Positions 23,383-31,601 are shown, counted from the first letter of the stretch. The stretch: DNA of 64,000 bases from JALYGY01 sp963800975 (GCA_963800975.1 CAWDDB010000020.1:62001-126000), one strand, 5' to 3'. Translations and numbers: made by a program. The notes: generated by a model from the letters alone, not told the origin.

Positions 23383-24384
23383 GTGGCACGGAGGACGGTC
23401 CTTGTGCCCGCGGCGCTGTTCGCAGCGGCGGCATGCTTGGCCTGCGCGGCTGCGTTGTTAGCGGCGCCCGAGGAAGCGGAGGCGACCTTCCCCGGCAAGA
23501 ACGGCAGGGTGGCCTTCTCCGCCAAGGGGCATCTGGAGGAGCCGACTCAGGAACAGATCTTCACCATCGACGCCGACGGCACCGACGAGAAGCAGCTGAC
23601 CAACACCGCGCGCGCCTACAACAACACGCCCTCCTTCTCGGCGGACGGGCGGAAGATAACCTGGGAACGGAGCGGCGACATCTGGGTGATGGACGCCGAC
23701 GGCACCCACAAGCGGAGGGTCACGTTCCCCACCGAGGGGGCGCGGGACTCCAATCCCGCCTTCGCGCCCGGCGGCCGCAGGGTCGCCTTCGTGCGGTACG
23801 ACCCCGAGGAAGGCCAGCGGGACATATACACCAAAGAGCTCCGGGGCGGCGACCTCCGGCGGATCACCGACGACAAGGACTACGAAGGGGGGCTCCGATT
23901 CAGGCCCGGCGGGGGCATGATCGCCTTCGAGCGCAGCGAGGCGGTCCCCGGTTGCGGCGGCTGCGTATACCCCAGCGAGATAGCCACCGTGCGCACAGAC
24001 GGCACGGGCCTCGAGGTGATAACCGACACCCCCGACGTCAACGGCGAACGTGCGGGGGCGACGGACCCGGACTGGTCCCCGGACGGGCGCACGCTGGTGT
24101 TCGGCTCCTACCAAATAGTCCCGGAGCGACAACGGCTCGAGACCGTCAGGGCGGACGGCACGCGGCGGCGGACCCTCTTCGCGCCCGACGGCGTCTTCCC
24201 GGGCTCGCCCGTCTTCTCCCCCGACGGCACCAAGGTGGCGTTCGGCATTGCTGGATCCCCCCACGTCTTCTGGACGATCGACGCCGACGGCACGGGCCCC
24301 CCGACCCCAGTGACCGACGCCTCCAGCCCGGAGCGCCGAGAGTATGCCCCCAGTTGGGGGCCGAAGCCCACCACCGCGAGGTAG
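23383..24384 (+). CDS. TolB-like beta-propeller protein, secreted
   Basis: 333 residues from GTG 23383 with GGGAGG upstream. A signal segment (VLVPAALFAAAACLACAAAL) ends near AEA. The mature protein has repeated PD40/WD40-like units: FTIDADGTDEKQLT, PSFSADGRKITW, VMDADGTHKRRVT, PAFAPGGRRVAFV, PDWSPDGRTLVFG, PVFSPDGTKVAFG, TIDADGTG. These form a periplasmic-type or extracellular beta-propeller. Partners are unknown; no Tol system is adjacent. Confidence 0.82.
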   Translation: MARRTVLVPAALFAAAACLACAAALLAAPEEAEATFPGKNGRVAFSAKGHLEEPTQEQIFTIDADGTDEKQLTNTARAYNNTPSFSADGRKITWERSGDIWVMDADGTHKRRVTFPTEGARDSNPAFAPGGRRVAFVRYDPEEGQRDIYTKELRGGDLRRITDDKDYEGGLRFRPGGGMIAFERSEAVPGCGGCVYPSEIATVRTDGTGLEVITDTPDVNGERAGATDPDWSPDGRTLVFGSYQIVPERQRLETVRADGTRRRTLFAPDGVFPGSPVFSPDGTKVAFGIAGSPHVFWTIDADGTGPPTPVTDASSPERREYAPSWGPKPTTAR

Positions 24385-24401
24385 CCGAGGGGAGACGGCT
24401 A

Positions 24402-24428
24402 GGGGCCGGAGCGTCGTGCCCCGGCCCC
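24402..24428. terminator. Bidirectional terminator
   Basis: GGGGCCGG/CCGGCCCC perfect arms, extended by an inner GC pair, lie between two convergent genes. Confidence 0.7.
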
Positions 24429-24450
24429 CATGTTATGGACTACCTTGCTA

Positions 24451-25035
24451 CTACCTCAGCGGCGGACGGTCGAGGCAAGTCAACAACGGTGTCACGTCAG
24501 TCGGACCCCTGAAAGTCAAAGTGACTCCGAAACTGGAGGTCTCCGCACTGAATAGGTTTCTGCTATCGAAGCCCGAGGAGAATACGTAGCCGTAGGTGAG
24601 CAACACATCCCCTTGGTCGCAGGTCGCAATAGTGCCACCGCCAACCTGCGATGTGAAGCGTGTGCCTTGCTTACCGTAGGTCCGGGTAGGCAAGAATTGG
24701 GTGGAGTCCTTGCCGTCTATCTTGTCGGCGTTGAGGTTGGCCACCCTGGCATCCGAGTCGACCCTCAAGGGTGCCTCGCCTGGCTGGACGGCCAGCGAGA
24801 GCGCCGTGTCGTCGGCGCCGAGGTTGTTGCTCTGCACCTGCATGGCAGCCCCGTCGACGTTGCCCGTGAGCTTGGTGAGGGCGCTCGCCACGTTGTTCTG
24901 GCCCAGGATGAAGTTCCCGCCGTTGGCACCAAGCGCCACCGACCCCGCCCCGAACACCAGCGCCAACGCCGCGCCTCAGAACAGGGCCGCCCCCTTGGCC
25001 AACCACATCGCCTTGCTTGCCGCGCTCCTTAGCAT
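24451..25035 (-). CDS. Secreted LNADxxDG-family gene with in-frame TGA at codon 20
   Basis: From ATG 25035 the frame reads MLRSAASKAMWLAKGAALF, then TGA (24976-24978), then GAALALVFGAGSVALGANGG and a full stalk: LGQNNVASALTKLTGNVDGA, NNLGADDTALSLAVQPGE, VANLNADKIDG. A two-cysteine C-terminal domain follows. The TGA stands where the 9393-10073 paralogue has GGG. All 174 following codons are open and well conserved. Possibilities are stop readthrough, reinitiation at TTG 24966, or a recent nonsense mutation. The fragment at 29860 has TGA at the same codon. Confidence 0.6.
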
Positions 25036-25102
25036 GATCCCTTCTGCCTCCTTCTCTTCGGTTTCGCACGACTGGAGGGCAGAGTAGAGCGCGAGGGAGG
25101 GT

Positions 25103-25149
25103 GGGCTCATCGGCAAGGTTACGCATTCGGGTTACTCAATCTCGCGACC
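25103..25149 (-). promoter_or_regulatory. Tandem GTAACC upstream box
   Basis: Minus-strand GAGTAACCCGAATGCGTAACC then TTGCCGATGAGCC, matching 12282-12326. TACTCT downstream may be the -10 element. Confidence 0.5.
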
Positions 25150-25155
25150 ATCCGG

Positions 25156-25205
25156 CGCGGGCTTCCGAGAACCCGTCTTCCAGGCGCTCGGGTGAACCAG
25201 GACAG
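25156..25205 (+). repeat. Interspersed oriented repeat, copy at 25.2 kb
   Basis: GCGGGCTTCCGAGAACCCG, CTTCCAGGCGCTCGGGTGAA. It is the last clear copy; none is seen from here to 64 kb. Confidence 0.7.
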
Positions 25206-25213
25206 AAAGAAGG

Positions 25214-25237
25214 GCCGGGGCCCCGTAGGACCCCGGC
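25214..25237 (-). terminator. Terminator of the 25.3-kb mosaic gene
   Basis: GCCGGGG/CCCCGGC arms; on the minus strand followed by CCTTCTTTCTG. Confidence 0.6.
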
Positions 25238-25265
25238 GCGGATCGTGCCAAGCTCTCGCCTGCTG

Positions 25266-28200
25266 CTACTGCTGGACCACCTGCCGCGGTCCGGAGAACT
25301 CGGAGGTGTTGCCCCCGGGTCCCGTGGCCGTGGCCGTTATCCCCTGGCCCGCCTGTACCTCTTCTGCCAGGACGCGGGTGAAGGTGACCTCACCGCTTGC
25401 GTCCGTGGTTACGCTCTTCTGGCCCAGGAACGTCCTGCCCTCGTAGCCGAATTGCTCGAACCCACGGTTGGCAAAAAAGCGGACGGTGAAGCTCGAGTCG
25501 GGCGCGCTCTTGAGGCGGCCCTGTATGGTTATCCGCGAGCCGCTGGTGGTGGCCGAGGCAAGGAACGGCCTGTTCTGCAGCGTGTTCGGCCCATCGTCAA
25601 GGTCTCTCGTGTCGATGGGATTGGGCCCGTTTGCCCCTAGCAGGTCTATTCCCCAGTCCTTGTTGGAGAAGATGGCGTTGTTCAGGATGCGGTTGCCGTT
25701 GGCATCATCGGGGTCGAATTCTTCGACCTGTACCCCATCGCTGGAATTGAAGGCGATCCTGTTGGCTTCCGCGGGTGTTGTCCCCCCGATGCGGTTGTCG
25801 TTCGAGCCAACGATATTCACGCCTTCTCCGTCGTTGGCCAGGCGCGTCCTCCCGTCCCTCTTGGTGCCCACGTAGTTGCCCAACACCTCGGTGTCCGAGG
25901 ACCCGGGCTCGAGGAAAATGCCGTCGTCGTCGTTGCCGGAGACGAGGTTGCGCGCCCCGGGCGTGGCGCCGCCTACGGTGTTGCCGGTCCCGCCGATGAT
26001 AACTCCGTCGTCCTCGTTGTCCTCCGCTTGGGTGCCCGAAGGGTCCGTGCCTACGAAGTTGCCCTCGATCTTGATGTTGTTGCCCCCTACGAACATGCCG
26101 CCGGGGTCGAAGTCGTTGATTACCAGCCCTCGCACCACGCTGTTCGAGCCATCCGCCGTCAGGTGCAACCCGTCCGCGTCCCCCGCGTCGGTCCCGTCCA
26201 GCTCGATGTTGAGCACCGCGTCGTTGCCATCGGCCAGGGTGTTGGGGCTAGAGCCGGGCTGGGTGTAGCCGTCTATGGCCACCGCCTCGGTTATGAACGG
26301 CAGGGGCGAGCCCGGGGAGATGGTGCGCACCCCCGCCCCCGGGATGGCGAAGTTTATGGCGTCCGCCCCGGGGGTGGCGTTGGCCGCCGTGATCGCCCCC
26401 CGCAGCGAGCAGTCGTCGGCCGTCGCTTCGGTGCAGTCGCCCGCCGTCGGGTTCGTGGTGAGGTCGGGATCGTCGCTCCTGTCCACCGTGAAGGCGACGG
26501 GTCTGTCGTAGGTTACTTGGTTGTCCGTCGAAGTCGAGGCGGTGCTGCCGTTGCCCGACGCGTCGGTCGCCGCGCCGGCGCCGACGGTCGCCGTCACCGT
26601 TCCGCTCGACGTGATGTTGCTGACTTCGACGGTGTACGTCGGGCCGTCACCCGAAACCGCGACCTGCGCGCTGGCGAGGCCGGCCGTGCCGGATAACTGG
26701 ACGTCTTCGGGCCCGAAGCCCGTCACTTCCTCGTCGAACTCGACCGTGAAGCGGATCGGTAGCGCCGTCGCCGGATCGTCTTGCGAGGAGGCTTGATCTA
26801 TCGTCACGCCCGGCACTGTGGTGTCGATAGTGACCGAGAGCCCGGAAGACTGGGCGCTTGTACCGTTCGCCGTTGACTGGCGCGCCGTGTAGGTGTGTGT
26901 GCCGTCGGGCGCGGACAGGTCGGTCAAAGAGATGGTCGTGCCCGCAGCCGTGCCGATGGCGACGACAGTGCCGTCGCGAAGGAGCTCGACCTCCGAGCCC
27001 GTTTCGACGCCTGCGATGCCGAAGGTCGGGGTGTCGTCGTTCGTTACGTTGTCTGTGTTGCTCGCGCCCGTGTCGCTGGCGGTTTGCAGGTCGGGGGCAG
27101 GTAGCGAGGCCGGTGGTGGCGTGGCGTTGTCGTTCGTGAAGCCAGGCGTCCCCCTGCCGCCCGGACCGTAGACGCTGGTGACGGGCGCGTTCGCCCAGTT
27201 CGAACCGTCGATGAGTCGGTTGTCCTCCAGTGCGGGGGGGCTCTTCAGCTCCCGTGCTACCCCGTCCTGGGCCGAGCTCGCCGCGCTCGCGTACTGCACG
27301 AAGTCGAGCAGCAGGTCGTCCGGGGCCCGGAGGCGTATGGCATCGCCGATGGTCGCCAGTGTCAGCGACGAGCCGTAAGAATAATCGACCGGGACGCCGC
27401 CGTTGGCAATGAAGTCGGTATTCTGCCCGAACACCACGTAGTCACCGCGATCGACCCGTAAGGAAGACGCGATCGTATGCGCGGGCTGCTCGACGGAAGC
27501 AGCGGAATCGCTGATCTTGAAACCCTGCACCTGGATCGGGAGCGTACCGGCGTTGTATACCTCGAACCACTCGCCATCGCTATCGAACGTGGTACCGCTC
27601 GGGTTCACCATGACCTCGTTGATCACGAGTTTCGCCTCGGCCCTGGTCGAGACCAGGAAGTCCACGGTGAACGAGGTGACCCCGGGGTCGTAAGCGAACT
27701 GCAGGGACTTAGCGGCCGAGACCTGATCAGGCTGGAGGATCTCGTCGTACTGGAAATACGGTTGGTCCGAACCCGTGAAATCCCCGCTGCCGTCGGCATT
27801 GGCAACGCTGACATCGCCGCTGTCCCCCGTGACGCTTATGCCGTCGACGAACAGGCGGACGCCAGCGGCGTCCGCGTCCGTGCCGTTGCCCGTGCCCAGC
27901 GCGTTGGCGAGCAGGTTCTGCACGGTGGCGTCGAACTGGAAGGTCCCGTTCGCGGCGCTTGCGTTAGAAGGCGCGACCTTCAAGTAAGCGTTTTGCCCGC
28001 CAATGACGCTGGGCGAACTGCCTTCGATGCTGCCGAAAGGACTGCTGCTCGTGTCGCAGGCGGCGCTGCTGGTGGCGACGTCGAAGGTGCAGCGGATGGC
28101 GGACACAGAACTCTGGGCTTGCGCGTCCCTGGCAAAGGACTGACTGACTATAAACAGGGCCAGAATCGCGCCCGCCAGCGCGAAGACGTGCCACAACCGC

Positions 28201-28283
28201 GGAGGGATCCGCGCCCCGCCGGTCACGCCGACCCCCGGTCTTGCCTTCGAAAACGCCGTGCCAAAGAAGCTGTTCCTCGCCAT
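25266..28283 (-). CDS. Large secreted mosaic protein: lamin-tail, Ig-like and beta-helix domains
   Basis: 1005 residues. A long signal/membrane segment at 30-55 (HVFALAGAILALFIVSQSFA). Then an N-terminal beta domain, a lamin-tail domain at about 220-340 (KLVINEVMVNPSGTTFDSDG, EWFEVYNAG, GDYVVFG), two bacterial Ig-like domains at about 400-590 (DTPTFGIAGVETGSEVELLR; FTVEFDEEVTGFGPEDVQLS), a CSLREAI-like segment DCSLRGAITAANATPGADAI near 625, and a right-handed beta-helix of NxIxGN turns to about 880. The last 90 residues are Ig-like (GSRITIQGRLKSAPDSSFTV). No LPXTG is visible. Likely a surface or matrix adhesin. Confidence 0.85.
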   Translation of the reverse strand: MARNSFFGTAFSKARPGVGVTGGARIPPRLWHVFALAGAILALFIVSQSFARDAQAQSSVSAIRCTFDVATSSAACDTSSSPFGSIEGSSPSVIGGQNAYLKVAPSNASAANGTFQFDATVQNLLANALGTGNGTDADAAGVRLFVDGISVTGDSGDVSVANADGSGDFTGSDQPYFQYDEILQPDQVSAAKSLQFAYDPGVTSFTVDFLVSTRAEAKLVINEVMVNPSGTTFDSDGEWFEVYNAGTLPIQVQGFKISDSAASVEQPAHTIASSLRVDRGDYVVFGQNTDFIANGGVPVDYSYGSSLTLATIGDAIRLRAPDDLLLDFVQYASAASSAQDGVARELKSPPALEDNRLIDGSNWANAPVTSVYGPGGRGTPGFTNDNATPPPASLPAPDLQTASDTGASNTDNVTNDDTPTFGIAGVETGSEVELLRDGTVVAIGTAAGTTISLTDLSAPDGTHTYTARQSTANGTSAQSSGLSVTIDTTVPGVTIDQASSQDDPATALPIRFTVEFDEEVTGFGPEDVQLSGTAGLASAQVAVSGDGPTYTVEVSNITSSGTVTATVGAGAATDASGNGSTASTSTDNQVTYDRPVAFTVDRSDDPDLTTNPTAGDCTEATADDCSLRGAITAANATPGADAINFAIPGAGVRTISPGSPLPFITEAVAIDGYTQPGSSPNTLADGNDAVLNIELDGTDAGDADGLHLTADGSNSVVRGLVINDFDPGGMFVGGNNIKIEGNFVGTDPSGTQAEDNEDDGVIIGGTGNTVGGATPGARNLVSGNDDDGIFLEPGSSDTEVLGNYVGTKRDGRTRLANDGEGVNIVGSNDNRIGGTTPAEANRIAFNSSDGVQVEEFDPDDANGNRILNNAIFSNKDWGIDLLGANGPNPIDTRDLDDGPNTLQNRPFLASATTSGSRITIQGRLKSAPDSSFTVRFFANRGFEQFGYEGRTFLGQKSVTTDASGEVTFTRVLAEEVQAGQGITATATGPGGNTSEFSGPRQVVQQ

Positions 28284-28707
28284 AACCGGACCCGCCTTTC
28301 ATCCCACGCGCAGGGCTCGGGCGCGGTTGGTGGGGATCGCGCTTGTGGTGCCCCTCTGCTCGAAAGTAACACCGGCAGCATACCAGCCCGGCCGGACCGG
28401 CGCACTGTACTTTGGGGCAACACCGCAGAGGCCTGCCCCCCACGGGCGGATCGTACGGCGCCGGACGGGCGGGAAGCCCTCTCCGCGGTCGGGACCCACG
28501 GGGGATCCGGGGACGCTATCTTGGGGACGGACCCCTTTCTTCGGGGCTTACCCGCGAGGGCGGGAAGAACACAGGTTGCGGGCTCCTGCGTGAGGCCGCC
28601 GACGGATACGGAAGCAAGACCCTAGACTGGCGGACACGCACAGGGTCTAGGATGAGCGAACGTTCTGCGGTCGCAGGGCATCGACGTCATCCCTGTCGCA
28701 CGTTGGC
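28284..28707. other. 424-bp gap without gene
   Basis: Upstream of the mosaic gene. I see no convincing coding sequence, repeat copy or RNA gene. Confidence 0.5.
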
Positions 28708-28845
28708 CTAGGTTATGTGGCGCGTTCCGGTCACGAAAGAGCCTACTAGGGCCAGTACCACCTACGCCAGCCCGAACACCGCCGAAGCGAACCTTCCCAC
28801 ACTCATCGCCTTGCCCATCGCCTTGGTAGCCGCCTTCCCTAGCAT
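28708..28845 (-). pseudogene. Remnant of a secreted LNADxxDG-family gene
   Basis: AAAGGAG and ATG 28845 are intact, followed by MLGKAATKAMGKAMSVGRFA and SAVFGLA, then a TAG. In frame after it: VVLALVGSFVTGTRHIT and a second stop. Only the signal region survives; stalk and C-terminal domain are gone. Confidence 0.75.
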
Positions 28846-28907
28846 CTTCGCCTCTCCTTTCGGGTCGGTCCGTTGCGTGCCGTCGGCTACCAAGCCTAGC
28901 GGTCGTC

Positions 28908-28992
28908 TCTTAGCCGGCTCTTGTCTGGGGGGCGACATCCGTACCAAGAATTGGGTGCTCTTCGGTCCTTTCGGTCCACTTCGGGAAGCGGG
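28908..28992 (-). promoter_or_regulatory. Class-A conserved upstream block (copy 3)
   Basis: Matches 3601-3690 and 10178-10262 although the gene it served is now a fragment. TAGGCT lies at the -10-like position. Confidence 0.45.
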
Positions 28993-29034
28993 ACATAGCG
29001 TGGCCGCGCAGGCCCGTTCTCGGGTCGGGTCGTC

Positions 29035-29673
29035 CTAGCGGTGCTCGGTTGCCAGTCGCAGGCCGAGCGCCACCAGCGCGGCGCCCATCACGCCCTCTAC
29101 GGCGCGGCGGACCCTGGGCCGGCGCAGGAAGTCGCCCGCCTTCGCGACGGCGACGGCGTAGCCCGTGAGCCAGGCCAGCGTCAGCGAGCAGAAGACGACG
29201 CCGAGCAGGAGCAGGGCGGAGAAAGGGGCCCCGCCGCCGGGGGCGAACTGGGGCAGCAGGCTGGTGAAGAACACGGCCATCTTGGGATTTCCCAGGTTGC
29301 TGACCACGCCCTGCCTGAGGACGACCGCCGCCGCGACGGACCGCGCGGGGCCGTCGCGGGTGGCCGTCCCTCCTCCTGGCCCGCCCGGGCGCAGCGCGTC
29401 CCGCAGGGCCTGCGCGCCAAGGAACACGAGGTACGCGGCGCCCGCGAGCTTGACGGCGACGAAGGCCGGTTCGGACGCCACTATCAGGGCCGCGAGGCCC
29501 GCGCTCGCCGCGAGCGCCCAGACGCCCTGCCCCACGGCGACCCCCAGGGCGGTGCACACGCCGCCCCTCCGCCCGCCGGCCAGCGTGTTGCGTATCACCA
29601 GCGCCGTGTCCGGCCCAGGCGTGACGATCACCAGGAGGGAGACGCCCAGGAACCCCAGGAAATAGCTCGCCAT
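29035..29673 (-). CDS. LysE/RhtB-family amino-acid exporter
   Basis: 212 residues from ATG 29673. The N-terminus FLGFLGVSLLVIVTPGPDTA with VIRNTLAGGRRGG is the diagnostic LysE/RhtB motif (TPGPD and G-R-x-x-G). Five to six helices follow; the middle has SNLGNPKMAVFFTSLLPQF, the conserved NPK block. These proteins export amino acids or analogues such as homoserine, threonine or lysine. Substrate not determinable here. No adjacent LysR regulator is seen. Confidence 0.9.
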   Translation of the reverse strand: MASYFLGFLGVSLLVIVTPGPDTALVIRNTLAGGRRGGVCTALGVAVGQGVWALAASAGLAALIVASEPAFVAVKLAGAAYLVFLGAQALRDALRPGGPGGGTATRDGPARSVAAAVVLRQGVVSNLGNPKMAVFFTSLLPQFAPGGGAPFSALLLLGVVFCSLTLAWLTGYAVAVAKAGDFLRRPRVRRAVEGVMGAALVALGLRLATEHR

Positions 29674-29727
29674 GCAGCGAACCTTAGCACGCGGTACCAC
29701 CGGGCCCTCGTGTCCCACGATACCCGG

Positions 29728-29860
29728 TCGGTCCTTCGCCGCTCCCCGCCAGGGCAAAGGTGGCCGCCCCCAGCACCAACGCCAGCGTGAACACCCCGCC
29801 TCAGAACAGCGCGACCCCCTTCGCCACCCACAGCATCCTTCTTGGTACGCCTCTCGTCAT
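29728..29860 (-). pseudogene. Remnant of a secreted-family gene with TGA at codon 20
   Basis: ATG 29860 begins MTRGVPRRMLWVAKGVALF, then TGA (29801-29803), then GGVFTLALVLGAATFALAG in the same frame, after which similarity ends before the LysE gene. The TGA sits at the same codon as in the 24451-25035 gene. Confidence 0.7.
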
Positions 29861-30073
29861 CCACTTCGCCTCTCCCTATGTGGCCCACCTGACGAGATGC
29901 AGCCGTAGGTACGGGGGTAAAAGGGTGCATCCGTGCTCCTGCGCATCCTTGCCAGATCCCCGGGCGAGGCTAGGGATGCCGCATAGCCCCGGCCCTAACC
30001 GATCGGGACCACATCAAAGTATGTGCCCGTCGCGGGGCATTTTCGGGGCCGAACGCCCCGGGTGCAGGCCCGT

Positions 30074-30781
30074 CTATTCTGCCCGCTCAGCGCTCGCTCG
30101 TCCCGGAGTGCCGGCCGCCCTCGTGAGCAGCGAACGGCCGTCTTCGATCTCGTAGATGTCGAGCTGCCCACCGCGCCTGATCCCATAGTCCGCCTTCACC
30201 CCACCTGACCCGTCTGCCTCGCCAGCCACTCCATCCTTTATAGAAACGTTGAACGATGCCTCCGTGCCATCCGCGCTCTCGTGCGAGAGCTCGATAACGA
30301 TCCCCTCCCTCCGAGCGACTCCGTCCGCCGAGTAGGCGCGTACTACCGCGCCCCTCACCTCCCTCTCGACCAGCTCGAAGCCTTTCTTCTCGAGACTCGC
30401 GTACAGCTTGCGCACTCCGGGGTAGTCCCTAAGGATCACCTCGAACATGCTCAGGGCCTGTCCAGAGGTGAGCCTCACGAACCTGACCCTGGTCTCCCCA
30501 ACCTTGTCCTCCGGGTTTTTCTCGTCTCGCCCTACTCCGGACAGAACGTTTCCGAGCGGCACTGGCAACAAGCTGGCGGCCAGACCGGAAGTTCCTAACG
30601 TTTCGAGAATCGTATGCCGGTCAATGGGCTTGGCCGACTCGATAGCGTGCCGTCTTGTGTCATCCCGCGCAGGGCCAAGCGTCAGCTCAAAGCTCGAGAG
30701 ATCGTCCCGACGAAAGATCCCGACCAGGCGCAACGCCCGCCTTAGCCGAGATCCCATTGGCGTGCGCACTCGACGGAGCAT
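30074..30781 (-). CDS. Hypothetical protein
   Basis: 235 residues from ATG 30781; start uncertain because no strong ribosome site is seen. Features: an Arg-rich start, RRDDLSSFELTLGPARDDTR, a hydrophobic glycine stretch LGTSGLAASLLPVPLGNVLS near residue 60, a helix VILRDYPGVRKLYASLEKKG, and a beta-rich second half ending in QLDIYEIEDGRSLLTRAAG. No signal peptide, no known domain. It is divergent from the LPDTG gene. Confidence 0.55.
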   Translation of the reverse strand: MLRRVRTPMGSRLRRALRLVGIFRRDDLSSFELTLGPARDDTRRHAIESAKPIDRHTILETLGTSGLAASLLPVPLGNVLSGVGRDEKNPEDKVGETRVRFVRLTSGQALSMFEVILRDYPGVRKLYASLEKKGFELVEREVRGAVVRAYSADGVARREGIVIELSHESADGTEASFNVSIKDGVAGEADGSGGVKADYGIRRGGQLDIYEIEDGRSLLTRAAGTPGRASAERAE

Positions 30782-30850
30782 CTTCTGACTGTTGGCTAGA
30801 TAGTGATGCACTCGTAGTAGTCTGGCGCAGGACCAGATGAAGATCGCCTA

Positions 30851-30885
30851 CCCAGGGTACGGTAATCCCCTATACCAGGGTATGG
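30851..30885. promoter_or_regulatory. Direct repeats CCAGGGTAYGG in a divergent promoter region
   Basis: CCCAGGGTACGG and ACCAGGGTATGG lie 23 bases apart, between the divergent genes at 30781 and 31029. Regulator sites are possible; TTGACA at 30889 could be a -35 element but I find no good -10. Confidence 0.3.
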
Positions 30886-31028
30886 TTTTTGACATGTTTG
30901 CGGCATCTTAGCCTCTGCTTGGGTCGACAAGCAAACGCGAGAGGTCTACATTTGAACCTGGAATATGTGGCTTGGCTCTCATGGTGAGGCATTAACCACC
31001 GAAGGGTCACCGCTAAGGGAGTTGACGC

Positions 31029-31601
31029 TTGAGCAAGACGTCGCTAGGGTTCGCGATGACGATCATAGTGGCTACCATCTTCCTGATCGTCTTGGTGCAC
31101 CCTTCGGGGGCACAAGTGGGCACCAGATCCGTGGACCAATACGTCAGCTCCGCAGGTCAGTACGCTGGCACGGCCAAGAGGGGTTTCGAGAGCAGCCGCA
31201 ACGGCGACACTGGTGCAGTCGCCGAAGGGTCGGGACAATCAGGCGCCTCGGGCGGAGACTCCGATAGCGACGCCGCAAACGACCGGGGTAGTAGCATAGC
31301 TGGAGACTCGCAGAGTGCTGACTCGGATTCCGGGGGATCAGGAAGCGCCACGGAGCGGAACATTGAAGAAGCTTCGGAGGGTGAAGGTACTGTTGCGGAG
31401 ATCTCCGTTGAAGGGACTTCGGAGGACGAAGGCGGTAGTGTGGAGTCCTCTGCGGGGACCTCTAAGTACGGTCCGTCCAGTACGCTTGAACGGCTGCCGG
31501 ATACTGGTGGGCCGGACGCTACGGGATTATTCTGGAGCGTATTCTCGCTCTTGATGCTCGGCTCGGGGGCGAGCGTGGTCCGCGTCGCGGCAGACTACTA
31601 G
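31029..31601 (+). CDS. LPXTG-type cell-wall-anchored Ser/Glu-rich protein
   Basis: 190 residues from TTG 31029, preceded by GGGAGTTGACGC. A signal helix (LGFAMTIIVATIFLIVLVHP) ends near GAQ. The middle (about 50-150) is a low-complexity Ser/Gly/Asp/Glu stalk. The C-terminus has the sortase pattern LPDTG near residue 157, a hydrophobic helix GLFWSVFSLLMLGSGASVV and a short tail with one Arg (RVAADY), less basic than typical. Likely covalently attached to peptidoglycan. No sortase gene is in the window. It converges with a response regulator; the two genes share CTAG as overlapping stop codons. Confidence 0.75.
   Translation: MSKTSLGFAMTIIVATIFLIVLVHPSGAQVGTRSVDQYVSSAGQYAGTAKRGFESSRNGDTGAVAEGSGQSGASGGDSDSDAANDRGSSIAGDSQSADSDSGGSGSATERNIEEASEGEGTVAEISVEGTSEDEGGSVESSAGTSKYGPSSTLERLPDTGGPDATGLFWSVFSLLMLGSGASVVRVAADY

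Noticed and set aside
24976..24978. Selenocysteine insertion at the TGA
   Set aside because: The residue lies in a signal peptide, the paralogue has Gly and not Cys, and no SECIS-like hairpin was recognised just downstream.
9304..25205. CRISPR array
   Set aside because: The repeats are one per intergenic gap, kilobases apart, with no regular spacers and no cas genes.
30889..30894. TTGACA as a -35 promoter element
   Set aside because: No credible -10 hexamer at 16-18 bases; kept only as a remark.
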